Source of the DNA: Levilactobacillus fujinensis
Lineage (GTDB): Bacteria; Bacillota; Bacilli; Lactobacillales; Lactobacillaceae
NCBI RefSeq assembly: GCF_003946335.1
Contig: NZ_RHNX01000011.1
Coordinates: 18,878-82,877 of the forward strand
Direction: 5' to 3'
DNA length: 64,000 nt
A program made the position numbers and the translations under genes. This document shows, piece after piece, positions 9,682-17,468 of this stretch; the stretch's first letter is position 1, and every line of letters starts with the position of its first letter. Under the pieces are notes generated by a model. That model worked only from the letters and a program-made list of their open reading frames with translations. It was not told the origin of the DNA and ran no database searches.

Positions 9682-10371
9682 ATGAACATTGAACGGTACT
9701 TAACGGAACATCGACAGGGAACGCCACTACAAATTCTGCGGTTACTACGACAGGGTCGGGTGACGGTCAATTCAGACGTTATTGATTCACCCCGTACAAC
9801 GGTGGTCGAGGCGGATAACGTCCGCGTTGACGGGATGACCGTCACCGGTCGTCAGCCACAATACCTCGTCTTCAATAAACCAGTTGGATTTCAATTGAGC
9901 ATGGATCCCACGATGCCACATAGTCTAGGAAGCTTGCTAAATGCTTTTGACCAACCACGACAATTAGATGCGTTGGCTGATCTGCCAAAGGAAGCCGTGG
10001 GACTGGTACTGACCAGTGACGATGTGCGCTTTCTGACCGATGTGACGGGTCAAAACTGGCCAAGTCGATTTCAGGTTCAAGTCAGTGGAACCGTGGTGCC
10101 GACACTAGCACCCAATCAAGCCTTTCAGGATGTGACGATGCAGGTCGATCAGGTTCATCAGCAGGTGACAGTCGCTTTAACCACGATCGACAGTGCCATG
10201 GCGGTGGCAGCTCTAGAGAAATTGCCAGATGTTCTTGGTCCCGTCGAACGTTTGGCAGTTGGACCATTGCGACTGCCAGTCGACTTACCGGTAGGTGCGT
10301 ACCGTGGCTTACTGCCAACCGAGATTGATGAGTTGACGGGACCACTAGACGAAAAAATAAAGACTAACTAA
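9682..10371 (+). CDS. RsuA-family pseudouridine-synthase-like protein, catalytic Asp absent
   Basis: Residues 1-55 resemble an S4 RNA-binding domain (LRLLRQGRVTVN), and the rest the RsuA/RluB/E/F fold: LVFNKPVGF near residue 58 and GLVLTSDD near 107. In active enzymes the second region reads GRLDxxTxGLL with an essential Asp; here it reads A-D-L-P-K-E-A-V-G-L-V-L, putting Pro102 where E. coli RsuA has Asp102. I therefore expect no pseudouridine synthase activity, though RNA binding may remain. 229 residues, close to the normal length. Co-transcribed with the flippase gene; terminator at 10371. Confidence 0.8.
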   Translation: MNIERYLTEHRQGTPLQILRLLRQGRVTVNSDVIDSPRTTVVEADNVRVDGMTVTGRQPQYLVFNKPVGFQLSMDPTMPHSLGSLLNAFDQPRQLDALADLPKEAVGLVLTSDDVRFLTDVTGQNWPSRFQVQVSGTVVPTLAPNQAFQDVTMQVDQVHQQVTVALTTIDSAMAVAALEKLPDVLGPVERLAVGPLRLPVDLPVGAYRGLLPTEIDELTGPLDEKIKTN

Positions 10372-10419
10372 AAATAGGAGTCCCGGCTATCGAAAAATGA
10401 TAGGGGACGCCTATTTTTT
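10371..10419 (+). terminator. terminator after the RsuA-like gene
   Basis: AAATAGGAGTCCC pairs with GGGGACGCCTATTT and ends in a T run. Confidence 0.88.
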
Positions 10420-10598
10420 AACGACCTAAAAGCAGATGACTAGCGTTGGGGTCGGTCTGAAAATTGGCCGCTTGGGCATCGGTACACGTTATGATTCAAA
10501 GAAAGAATGTAAATTGTCGGGTTACTTTGGCAATATTTGGATAGGGTTTACCTTAGGCAAAACGCTTGCCGTAGAAGCGCTTCAATGTAACTAATGCA

Positions 10599-11429
10599 CT
10601 AACCTAGTCCCTCATGTTGCTTCATGAACTGTGGTAAGACATCGATAATTTGGTGGGGGAGAACCACATACTGGGTTCGTGCCAGTTCCTCGGCGATGGC
10701 ACTGTGGCTGTAGACGGCAGCGAGGACAGCATCCGTTTTGTTGGTAAACTGAGCGACAAAACCACCGACCATACCAGCCAGGGTGTCACCCATGCCACCA
10801 GTTGCTTGAGCGGGTGTTCCCAATGGATTTTCGTAGGCGGCAGTTGGTGTGTAGATTTGTGTTCGATGTGATTTGAGTACGACCGTGGCGCTCAAATGGT
10901 TGACGATCGGTTGGTTCTTTTCCGGCGTCTGTTCGGCAATCGCGATACCGCTGAGGCGTTGCCATTCCATTTGATGGGGGGTAAAAATCAGGTGTGCTTG
11001 TGGCAAGGCAAGCTGATGTTGGGCAACCAAAGTAATGGCTGACCCGTCAATGACTAGCGTTTGGGTGGCTTGAACGACGCTAAAGACGTTGTTCAGAATG
11101 GCGAGTGATTGCGGACTGGTACCGAGTCCCGGCCCGATGACGATAACATCGGTGCCTTTGATCAGCTCCTGCGTTTGGGCTAAGTCATTGAAGTCGGCGA
11201 ACATAGCTTCCGGTAGGCGGGCGTGTAAACTTCCCTGATTACTGGGGTCGGTGATTGTCGTGACCAGACCAGCACCGGCGTAAACAGCCGCGGCACTGGC
11301 CATGAGAATGGCACCGCCAAAGTTTCGATTACCGCCAATTAAGGTGATTCGCCCATATGTTCCCTTGTAGCTATTAGCGGGACGTTGCCGAATCGTTTGC
11401 GTTAAAATTTCTGTGGATAGAGTTTGCAT
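10599..11429 (-). CDS. nnrD: ADP-dependent NAD(P)H-hydrate dehydratase
   Basis: Repairs NADHX and NADPHX, damaged hydrated forms of the cofactors, using ADP or ATP. 276 residues, the single-domain (YjeF C-terminal) form with the ribokinase fold. Visible signatures: GRITLIGGNRNFGGAILMAS near residues 26-45, VIGPGLGTS near 97, FTPHQMEW near 147, and the catalytic GGMGDTLAGMVGGF near 227 (the family's GxGDxL). ATG with AGGAGGCC upstream. A leftward TATACT -10 lies near 11455. It stands alone, divergent from pepV. Confidence 0.95.
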   Translation of the reverse strand: MQTLSTEILTQTIRQRPANSYKGTYGRITLIGGNRNFGGAILMASAAAVYAGAGLVTTITDPSNQGSLHARLPEAMFADFNDLAQTQELIKGTDVIVIGPGLGTSPQSLAILNNVFSVVQATQTLVIDGSAITLVAQHQLALPQAHLIFTPHQMEWQRLSGIAIAEQTPEKNQPIVNHLSATVVLKSHRTQIYTPTAAYENPLGTPAQATGGMGDTLAGMVGGFVAQFTNKTDAVLAAVYSHSAIAEELARTQYVVLPHQIIDVLPQFMKQHEGLG

Positions 11430-11566
11430 GGTGAAGGCCTCCTCGTTTCAGTTTTAGTATAGCATGTTCGTTCATGAAATCGGCTTACATTCGGGCGCGG
11501 GTATGCTAAAATCAAAGGTAAGTATTCTTGGACGTTTGGTCCGAATAAAATGAAGGAGGTCCAATC

Positions 11567-12967
11567 ATGGCAATTGATTGGCAACAGCTAGCTGAAAAGT
11601 ACCGAAAGGATTATATCGCAGACTTAACTACCCTGGTTGGTATCGACAGCTCTCGTGACGACTCTAAGGCCACCAAAGACTACCCATTAGGCCCTGGTCC
11701 GGCCAAAGCACTGATTGCATTTTTAGGGTTAGCCGAACGTGACGGATTTAAGACGAAAAATTTAGATAATCTGGCGGGTTACGTGGAGTATGGCGAGGGC
11801 GATGAGACCTTAGCGATTCTTGGACACGCCGACGTCATGCCGGCCGGAAAAGGGTGGCACACGGATCCCTTTACACTGACTGCTAAGGATGGCAACTTGT
11901 ATGGTCGGGGAACTTCCGACGACAAAGGCCCGGCTTTAGCCGCCTACTATGGCTTGAAAATGTTAAAGGAACAAGGTATTCTGCCTAAAATTAAGATTCG
12001 TTTCATTATTGGGACCGACGAAGAAAGTGACTGGACGGGGATGAACCACTACCTCGACTTAGAACCAGCGCCAACCTTGGGTTTCTCACCTGACGCCGAA
12101 TTCCCACTGATCAACGGTGAAAAGGGGAACGTGACCTTCACGTCGACCTTTACTGGCACGAATGGTAATGGCCTAGTTTTACGCGAGTTCGACGCTGGGT
12201 TGCGAGAAAATATGGTGCCACGGGATGCCGAAGCAACGGTTGAAAATGGCGACGAGGTACAATTGACCGCCGACTTTGATAAGTTCTTGGCAGCTGCTCC
12301 AGTTACGGGTGACGTGACGGCCGATGCTGCTGGTTTACATCTCCATGTAATCGGTAAAGCGGCCCACGGAATGGAGCCGAAGAACGGCATCAACGCGGGG
12401 ACCTACCTGGCAACCTTCTTGGCTGCACAAGACTTTGGCGGCGATGCAGCGGATTTCTTGGGCCTGTTGGCCAACCAGTTACACGATGATTCACGGGCTA
12501 ATAAACTCGGCATGGCTTACACCGATAAGGTTATGGGAGATTTGACGATGAACGTCGGTATCATGACCTTTACGGCTGATGAGGGTGGTTTGATCAACAC
12601 CAACTTCCGTTACCCAACTGGGACCGGTGCCGCTGACATTCAGGCTGGTTTGGCAAAGGCCACGGCTGACATGAACGTGACATTGAAGCAGGGCCGTGAA
12701 ATGGTCCCACACTATGTTGACCCATCTGACCCGATCGTGGCAACGTTGATGGATGTTTATCGGCAGCAAACTGGTGATACGACTGCCCAACCAGAAGTCG
12801 TTGGTGGGGGAACTTATGGCCGTTTGATGAAGCGTGGTGTCGCATTTGGGGCCTTGTTCCCTGGAACGCAGGACACGATGCATCAGGCCGATGAATTCCA
12901 ACCAGAAGCGGACTTATTAAAGGCGATGGCTATTTATGGTCAGGCAATCTTCGAATTGACCAAATAA
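11567..12967 (+). CDS. pepV: dipeptidase PepV (M20 family)
   Basis: Zinc dipeptidase that finishes intracellular peptide degradation, typical of lactic acid bacteria. 466 residues, the usual PepV length. Metal-site motifs: LGHADVMPAGKGW near residue 85, GRGTSDDKGP near 115 with the bridging Asp, and GTDEESDW near 148 with the catalytic Glu. The later HGMEP and the C-terminal GGGTYGR and P-G-T-Q-D-T-M-H-Q-A-D-E segments also fit. ATG with GAAGGAGG upstream and a TATGCTAAAAT promoter element at about 11500. The uspA gene follows 34 bases later. Confidence 0.97.
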   Translation: MAIDWQQLAEKYRKDYIADLTTLVGIDSSRDDSKATKDYPLGPGPAKALIAFLGLAERDGFKTKNLDNLAGYVEYGEGDETLAILGHADVMPAGKGWHTDPFTLTAKDGNLYGRGTSDDKGPALAAYYGLKMLKEQGILPKIKIRFIIGTDEESDWTGMNHYLDLEPAPTLGFSPDAEFPLINGEKGNVTFTSTFTGTNGNGLVLREFDAGLRENMVPRDAEATVENGDEVQLTADFDKFLAAAPVTGDVTADAAGLHLHVIGKAAHGMEPKNGINAGTYLATFLAAQDFGGDAADFLGLLANQLHDDSRANKLGMAYTDKVMGDLTMNVGIMTFTADEGGLINTNFRYPTGTGAADIQAGLAKATADMNVTLKQGREMVPHYVDPSDPIVATLMDVYRQQTGDTTAQPEVVGGGTYGRLMKRGVAFGALFPGTQDTMHQADEFQPEADLLKAMAIYGQAIFELTK

Positions 12968-13001
12968 GGTCGTGAGAATGACCGGCAAAGGAGTGGTAGA
13001 G

Positions 13002-13508
13002 ATGACCGAAGGATATAAACGGATTTTAGTGGGAGTTGATGGTTCCCGCCAAGCACGCCGCGCAGTTGAAAAAGCCATTGCGGTTGCGGTACGGAATCAA
13101 GCTGAATTAATCATTGTGACCATTATGAGCGGCGGTGACTATGTGGGCCTGGGTAACAATACCGAAGTTGGGTTTGGTTACGTTGACCAGCAGGTGATGG
13201 ACGAAGCGCGTCAACGCCTCGAACAAATTGTCGATAAATACCGTAAAAGGGCTCAGGATGCCGGTGTTAAAGAAGTTGTGACTGCCGTTTACTACGGGCA
13301 TGCCAAGGTCGACTTGGCCCGGACATTACCTAAAGAATATCAGGCGGACTTAGTTATGCTGGGTGCGACAGGGGTCAACGTGGTTGAACGGATGTTAATG
13401 GGGTCCACGGCAAGCTATGTGGTCAGTAACGCCATCTGTGACGTCATCGTGGTTCGGACAGATATTAATAACCAGGCCACTAATCTGAAACATTTGCCGA
13501 TGGACTAG
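13002..13508 (+). CDS. universal stress protein UspA family
   Basis: A single 168-residue Usp domain. The first strand KRILVGVDGS carries the Asp that contacts adenine, and the ATP-binding motif G-2x-G-9x-G-S/T is present as GATGVNVVERMLMGSTASY near residues 122-140, so it is of the ATP-binding type. Start at ATG 13002, with AAAGGAG 8 bases before; an upstream in-frame ATG (12972) lacks a good site. The two genes pepV and uspA may share a transcript. A transposed repeat has landed 10 bases after the stop, between the gene and its likely terminator at 13829. Confidence 0.92.
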   Translation: MTEGYKRILVGVDGSRQARRAVEKAIAVAVRNQAELIIVTIMSGGDYVGLGNNTEVGFGYVDQQVMDEARQRLEQIVDKYRKRAQDAGVKEVVTAVYYGHAKVDLARTLPKEYQADLVMLGATGVNVVERMLMGSTASYVVSNAICDVIVVRTDINNQATNLKHLPMD

Positions 13509-13509
13509 G

Positions 13510-13517
13510 GCTAAGAC
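13510..13517. repeat. left target-site duplication of the 13.5 kb element
   Basis: GCTAAGAC, repeated exactly at 13800-13807. The first G could also be counted as the element's end, making the duplication 7 bp. Confidence 0.75.
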
Positions 13518-13799
13518 CTAAAGATTAAAAGTGTCAAAACACCCATTATGCCTGTTGTAGCAACGATATTGTGGCCAAAATTAGGCAACTTAGTCCCGGC
13601 ATCGCCTTGCCGACCGGCAGATATGGATTGGAACGGTACGAACACAACTTGAAGCCGTGAAAGTACTGAGTCTTCAGGCTTGATTTTCTACTAAGCCAGC
13701 GGCATCCTTGACAGCCGTAGTACGGACATTTTCACTAATTTAGTCGTGACATTTCTCACTGTTGCAGCGTAAAATGAACATTTTGGCTGTCAACCTTCA
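13518..13799 (+). mobile_element. MITE-like element, complete copy (copy F)
   Basis: A 282-bp non-coding element. Left end CTAAAGATTAAAAGTGTC; the right end, read inward on the other strand, is TGAAGGTTGACAGCC: imperfect terminal inverted repeats of about 16 bp. Exact 8-bp direct repeats GCTAAGAC flank it. Inside, in order: the CATTATG..GTTGTAGCAACGATA core, TTAGGCAACTTAG, the AGATATGG box, the CTTGAAG/CTTCAGG hairpin, AAGCCAG, and the 3' module (CACTAATTTAGTCGTGACA, TCTCACTGTTGCAGCGT). No transposase gene, so it would need help from elsewhere. Confidence 0.8.
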
Positions 13800-13807
13800 G
13801 CTAAGAC
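13800..13807. repeat. right target-site duplication of the 13.5 kb element
   Basis: GCTAAGAC, identical to 13510-13517. Confidence 0.75.
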
Positions 13808-13828
13808 TAAAAACTGGGATATAATTTA

Positions 13829-13876
13829 AAAAGTTGCTCTTTTCAGAATCGTTAGGTTCTGAAAGGAGCAACTTTT
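13829..13876 (+). terminator. terminator, probably originally of uspA
   Basis: AAAAGTTGCTC..TTTCAGAA pairs with TTCTGAAAGGAGCAACTTTT, followed by ATTT. With the element removed it would lie about 36 bases after the uspA stop. Confidence 0.85.
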
Positions 13877-13989
13877 ATTTACGCCATTATGGTGACGAAA
13901 CGTGCATTATAAGGCAGTTTGTTGTGCTTAACCCGATAGCAAAAGTTATGCCAGCTGGCATACGGAATCATAATGTAAGCTGAGAGGTC

Positions 13990-14132
13990 GCCAGTTTCAG
14001 GTACGTTGTTCTGCTTAGTCGGCATTTTGGGCTGGCCTAGCAGAAAATCAAGCTTGTAGATACGTGGTTTTCAAGGCGTGAAGCCGGGTTCACGCCGTTT
14101 CAGTCCATAACTGGTGGTCGGCAAGGTGAAAA
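13990..14132 (-). repeat. dispersed intergenic repeat, hairpin module, inverted (copy G)
   Basis: Read on the minus strand: CACCTTGCCGACCACCAGTT, CTTCACGCC, ACAAGCTTGATTTTCTGCTA, GCCAG, CCGACTAAGCAGAACAACG, corresponding to the right half of copies C, K and M. A different perfect hairpin (GGCGTGAA/TTCACGCC) has formed at 14075-14096. It abuts the 3' end of the nucleoside hydrolase gene. Confidence 0.7.
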
Positions 14133-14153
14133 GGCCACCGTGTTGCCCAATCG

Positions 14154-15095
14154 TTAGTAATTGCGAGTCGCGGATTTGGCGAGGGTGTCGAAGTGGTCGT
14201 AGAACTGGACCTTGTCGACCTGCGTGACGAGGGTGACGGGACGGCCGGTTGGTGTGATGAATGTGCGACCCGCGCCATGTCCCGTGGTAAGGACGTCACT
14301 GTGAACGACTGTGGCGTCGACAATTTCTGGGTAACGGCTGGTTAACGTAGTGAGGACATCCCACAGGTAGTAAGTGGAATCGGCCTCAAATGCCATGACT
14401 AAGGAGTAGCCATAACCAATCAGGTCCATAGCGGGATAGCGGCGAAGCTCAGCCCAGTGTTGGCGAAGGTCGGCCGTTAGCGGGATCTGGTCGGTACTTT
14501 CCAGACCGACCATTTGAATGTCGATATCGGTGTCCCAGACGGTCTTAACGGCCTCGGGATCCCAAAAGGCATTCCATTCCATGGTGCCATCTTGGTCGGG
14601 CTCACTGACGTTTCCTTGGTTATTCATCGTGCCACCCATCCAGTAAAGTTTATCGATCTTAGTCGTAATGGTGGGGTCGATCGCCAAGGCCCGGGCTAAG
14701 TCAGTCAGAGGGCCAGTCATCACGAGAGTCGTTTTACCGGGTGTCTGTTGGAGTTTTTCAATCATATCGAGATGCGCGGGCTTTTCGGCCGACGGGGTGG
14801 AAATGAAGCCCCGTTCGTTGAGCACCGGAAAGTTATCAAATGAGTAGGCCGATAATCGCCAGTTTTGTGGAAATTGGTGGACAGGTCGCGAATTCGACGT
14901 TGCTACCGCTAGCTGTTGCTGTGACTGGCCGAACAGATCGATAATCTTACGTGAAGCTGAGACGGCGGGTTCCACGTAGGAATCAGCACCAACTACGCCG
15001 ACGCCGGTCAAATTGATATCGGGCATCTGAAGAAGGAGCAGTAGGGAAACGAGGTCATCAACATTACCATCATGATTGAAATAGACATTTTGCAA
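14154..15095 (-). CDS. inosine-uridine nucleoside hydrolase family protein
   Basis: Splits nucleosides into ribose and base (purine/pyrimidine salvage). 313 residues, normal for the family. The N-terminal calcium-binding cluster is FNHDGNVDDLVSL, equivalent to DxDPGxDDA, with Asn in place of the first Asp. Further family marks: MTGPLTDLARAL near 127, YWMGGTMNNQGN near 152, and WNAFWDPEA near 175 (family N-x-x-x-D-P-E-A). ATG with AAGGAGTGT upstream; -10 TATACT on the minus strand near 15130. Substrate range not predictable from sequence. Single-gene unit. Confidence 0.9.
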   Translation of the reverse strand: MQNVYFNHDGNVDDLVSLLLLLQMPDINLTGVGVVGADSYVEPAVSASRKIIDLFGQSQQQLAVATSNSRPVHQFPQNWRLSAYSFDNFPVLNERGFISTPSAEKPAHLDMIEKLQQTPGKTTLVMTGPLTDLARALAIDPTITTKIDKLYWMGGTMNNQGNVSEPDQDGTMEWNAFWDPEAVKTVWDTDIDIQMVGLESTDQIPLTADLRQHWAELRRYPAMDLIGYGYSLVMAFEADSTYYLWDVLTTLTSRYPEIVDATVVHSDVLTTGHGAGRTFITPTGRPVTLVTQVDKVQFYDHFDTLAKSATRNY

Positions 15096-15300
15096 GCCAA
15101 AACACTCCTTATATGATTACAAATTCTCAAAAGTATAGCATATAAGTTCGTGATTTAACAGCTAAAACAGGTAAAAATTTATTTTTAGGCAAAGGTAAAA
15201 CGTAAAACCCGAAATATAAATCGATTTACCCTTTTAAAAAATACTAATCAAATTAAAGTCAATATTAGTTTGTTGGCTGACCTGTTTTACTGGGAAGCAG
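15096..15300. promoter_or_regulatory. AT-rich leader region with inverted repeats
   Basis: Holds the leftward promoter of the nucleoside hydrolase. TAAAACAGGT (15163-15172) recurs inverted as ACCTGTTTTA (15280-15289), with further GGTAAA/TTTACC pairs between. Meaning unknown. Confidence 0.35.
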
Positions 15301-15548
15301 AAAACTAAAATATTCACGTTACGCTTGCGATTGTGGGAAGGATCACGGTTAAATTAATGAAAACAGCCGGCCAGGGATTTCGCTGGCTGTGGGGAATGTC
15401 TCCGGTCAAAGAACTGGCGCCCGGCTCAGATTGTCCCCGTCAATTTCAAGTACTGAATTCCATACGGTCGCTTCAGCTTGAACATGAATCATTAGCGTTG
15501 TAACGACAGTCATAACAGGCATCTGGGATACATTAAACCTTCAGAAGA
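15301..15548 (-). repeat. dispersed intergenic repeat, near-complete composite, inverted (copy H)
   Basis: Plus-strand order is 3' module inverted (AATATTCACGTTACGCTTGC, TTAAATTAATGAAAACAGCC), a middle part, then the 5' module inverted (TAGCGTTGTAACGACAGTCA, TAAACCTTCAG). Same architecture as the copy at 52743-53041, but diverged and without a clear target duplication. Confidence 0.7.
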
Positions 15549-15551
15549 CAA

Positions 15552-15583
15552 CAAAAAGAGCCAACAAATTCTATTGTTAGCTC
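15552..15583 (-). terminator. terminator of the PepSY-like gene
   Basis: GAGCTAACAATAG..TTGTTGGCTC on the minus strand followed by TTTTTGT. Confidence 0.85.
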
Positions 15584-15606
15584 CAAAATGGATTTTAAAT
15601 TAAGGT

Positions 15607-15933
15607 TTAAAGTCGATGAATGTCGAGGACACTACCGGTTTTGGCGTCGGCAATAAACTGGTATTGGACTAATTGGTCGTCCTCATAACGGGTGATACCA
15701 CCGTAATAAGCTTCCGTCTTCACCGCGAATTTTTGAAACGGTACAGCATGTTTCTCAATCCACGCACCTTCGATTGGAGTTTCTTGTCGGAATTGCCGTT
15801 TGACTTGATCCAAGATGTTATCGGGATCCAAACGAGAAAAGCCACCGAAAAGTCGCGTGATGAAAATGCCCATCAGGCCTCCGAGCACACCGGTGAGACT
15901 TAATTGATACAATTGTCCATTTTTAGCAGTCAT
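15607..15933 (-). CDS. small PepSY-like protein (YtzB-like)
   Basis: 108 residues. An N-terminal hydrophobic segment (about residues 10-28) is followed by a short soluble domain whose second half, AYYGGITRYEDDQLVQYQFIADAKTGSVLDIHRL, has the pattern of a PepSY domain. In bacilli the small PepSY protein YtzB lies next to ytpP and ytpR, the same neighbours as here, which supports the match by inference. Probably membrane-anchored; function unknown. GGAGGCGGTAGC ribosome binding site before ATG 15933. Confidence 0.7.
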   Translation of the reverse strand: MTAKNGQLYQLSLTGVLGGLMGIFITRLFGGFSRLDPDNILDQVKRQFRQETPIEGAWIEKHAVPFQKFAVKTEAYYGGITRYEDDQLVQYQFIADAKTGSVLDIHRL

Positions 15934-16056
15934 GCTACCGCCTCCTTAAGCAGGTTAATGTTGGGCACTACTCCCATCACTTCTGCCACCAGTATAACAA
16001 TGATTGCCGCGAAGTTCCCGTAAAAAGACAAAAATCGTGTAAATTCCTTTTGGCAT

Positions 16057-16064
16057 GCTATAAT
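16057..16064 (+). promoter_or_regulatory. extended -10 promoter of the thioredoxin gene
   Basis: TGCTATAAT at 16056-16064, about 47 bases before the start codon. Confidence 0.65.
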
Positions 16065-16110
16065 AGTTCTTGTGTAACTTTCAAAACTAAAAACAAAGGA
16101 GTGCTTATTC

Positions 16111-16443
16111 ATGGAACAATTACCCAAGATGTCTGCCGCTGAATTAAAGGATGTTGTCAAAGACGGCAAGACCATGTTATTCTTCTCCGCGACCTGGTGC
16201 CCAGACTGCGCGTTTATTAAGCCAGCAATGCCAGAAATCGAAGCGGAATATTCTGACTTTAAGTTCATCGCCGTTGATCGTGATGAAAACATCGATTTGG
16301 CCATTGAACTTAATGTATTTGGCATTCCTAGTTTCATTGCTTACGCCGATGGTGAAGAGATTGGCCGGTTGGTGAACAAAGATCGTAAGACTAAAGCAGA
16401 GGTAGAAGAATTTATTAATTCTTTGGCAACCAACGCCGACTAA
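16111..16443 (+). CDS. thioredoxin-family protein (YtpP-like)
   Basis: 110 residues, one thioredoxin fold. The redox site is W-C-P-D-C at residues 29-33 (cysteines 30 and 33), and the cis-proline lies in FGIPSF near 70. CPDC differs from classical thioredoxin (CGPC), as in the YtpP group. It should reduce disulfides in the cytoplasm; there is no signal peptide. ATG with AAAGGAG. The ytpR homologue follows 22 bases downstream, the same pairing as in bacilli. Confidence 0.9.
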   Translation: MEQLPKMSAAELKDVVKDGKTMLFFSATWCPDCAFIKPAMPEIEAEYSDFKFIAVDRDENIDLAIELNVFGIPSFIAYADGEEIGRLVNKDRKTKAEVEEFINSLATNAD

Positions 16444-16465
16444 ACCCGTTGGAAAGGATTCAGAC

Positions 16466-17104
16466 ATGTTAATTTCTAGTTACAATCCCCAAGAATTAGG
16501 GGATACCTTGATTGTTATCGTGGCGCAGGATTCTACTGAACAAGCGCACACGGTACGAGACAATATTGCGCGTATTTATGACTCAGCCACTGAGAAAACG
16601 CTCGGGTACAATTTCCTTGCTATTTCCGAGATTTTACCGGATATCAGTGGACTGGGCCAAATTCACCTATCAGCTGACGACGTGGCGGCTTTGAATGCGG
16701 CTTTGGAAGATGCTGGTTTTGCAGGTGAGTTAGTTGCCGAAACCAGTTCACGCTTTGTCGTGGGTTACGTGAAGACTGCCGATCCTCATCCCGACTCCGA
16801 CCACCTGTTGGTAACGGAGACGGTTGTGGATAACGATGAGTCTTTACAGATTGTCAGTGGTTCACCTAACATGCAGGCTGACATCAAAGTAGTTGTTGCG
16901 AAGGTGGGCGCCATGATGCCAAATGGGCTGATTATTTGGCCAGGCGAATTACGTGGCGTTACCAGCAACGGCATGATTTGCTCCGGTCGCGAGCTGGGAT
17001 TAGCTAACGCACCACAAAAACCAGGTGCTTTAATTCTGCCCGATGACTATGAAGTGGGCAAACCGTTTGATTTTGAACGGGGCCAAACTATTTTTAAAGC
17101 TTAA
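16466..17104 (+). CDS. ytpR: YtpR-type tRNA-binding domain protein
   Basis: 212 residues. The C-terminal half is an EMAP-II/Arc1p-like OB fold as in the N-terminus of PheT: VVGYVKTADPHPDSDHLLVTE, SGSPNMQADIKVVVA and LRGVTSNGMICSGRELGL. The N-terminal ~90 residues are a DUF4479-type domain. The protein would bind tRNA, but its role is not settled. GGAAAGGA ribosome binding site; co-transcribed with the thioredoxin gene and ended by the terminator at 17116. Confidence 0.92.
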   Translation: MLISSYNPQELGDTLIVIVAQDSTEQAHTVRDNIARIYDSATEKTLGYNFLAISEILPDISGLGQIHLSADDVAALNAALEDAGFAGELVAETSSRFVVGYVKTADPHPDSDHLLVTETVVDNDESLQIVSGSPNMQADIKVVVAKVGAMMPNGLIIWPGELRGVTSNGMICSGRELGLANAPQKPGALILPDDYEVGKPFDFERGQTIFKA

Positions 17105-17115
17105 GAAACATTACA

Positions 17116-17150
17116 AAGTGGGTCAGACCTTGTCGTCTACCCACTTTTTT
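17116..17150 (+). terminator. terminator after ytpR
   Basis: AAGTGGGT pairs with ACCCACTT and is followed by TTTTTT. Confidence 0.85.
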
Positions 17151-17468
17151 GTGTACAATAGTGTAGAGTAACTGTGTGTGGCCTAGGCTGTGACGATAAG
17201 GACTAATTTAAGTTGTCAGAAGTACCGTCTAGCTGGGATTTTGCAAGTTAGCTAAGAAAAAAAGAGTTGTTTCTTGTGAAATTTACCAGTTGCCTTCAAT
17301 GAACACAAGGTTAACCGTCCCTAAAGTCGTGTTATTCAAGGGCGTTAGGCAACTTAAATAAAAAAATCATTTGAAAATTCAGGGAATGAGTATAGCGACC
17401 GCTTTAGGTGGTCTCTCCTCCCGTAGTAAAGAAGCGGTAAGTTTTGCGCTTATCAAGGAGGAAGCAAC
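17151..17468. other. sftA leader region
   Basis: No gene. A short TTAGGCAACTTAAAT at 17347 recalls the repeat core but is too short to call a copy. ACCGCTTT/AAGCGGT near 17398-17437 may form a leader stem-loop before the AAGGAGGAAG ribosome binding site. Confidence 0.4.

Noticed and set aside
10575..10586. Palindrome GAAGCGCTTC after nnrD
   Set aside because: One base shorter than a cre site and placed at the 3' side of the gene, so regulation is unlikely.
13518..13799. Remnant of a transposase gene inside the element
   Set aside because: No frame of useful length in any of the complete copies; the shared parts change with frame-breaking gaps.
15930..16337. 135-residue minus-strand frame
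   Set aside because: Covers the thioredoxin gene on the other strand, whose CPDC motif and ribosome binding site are convincing.
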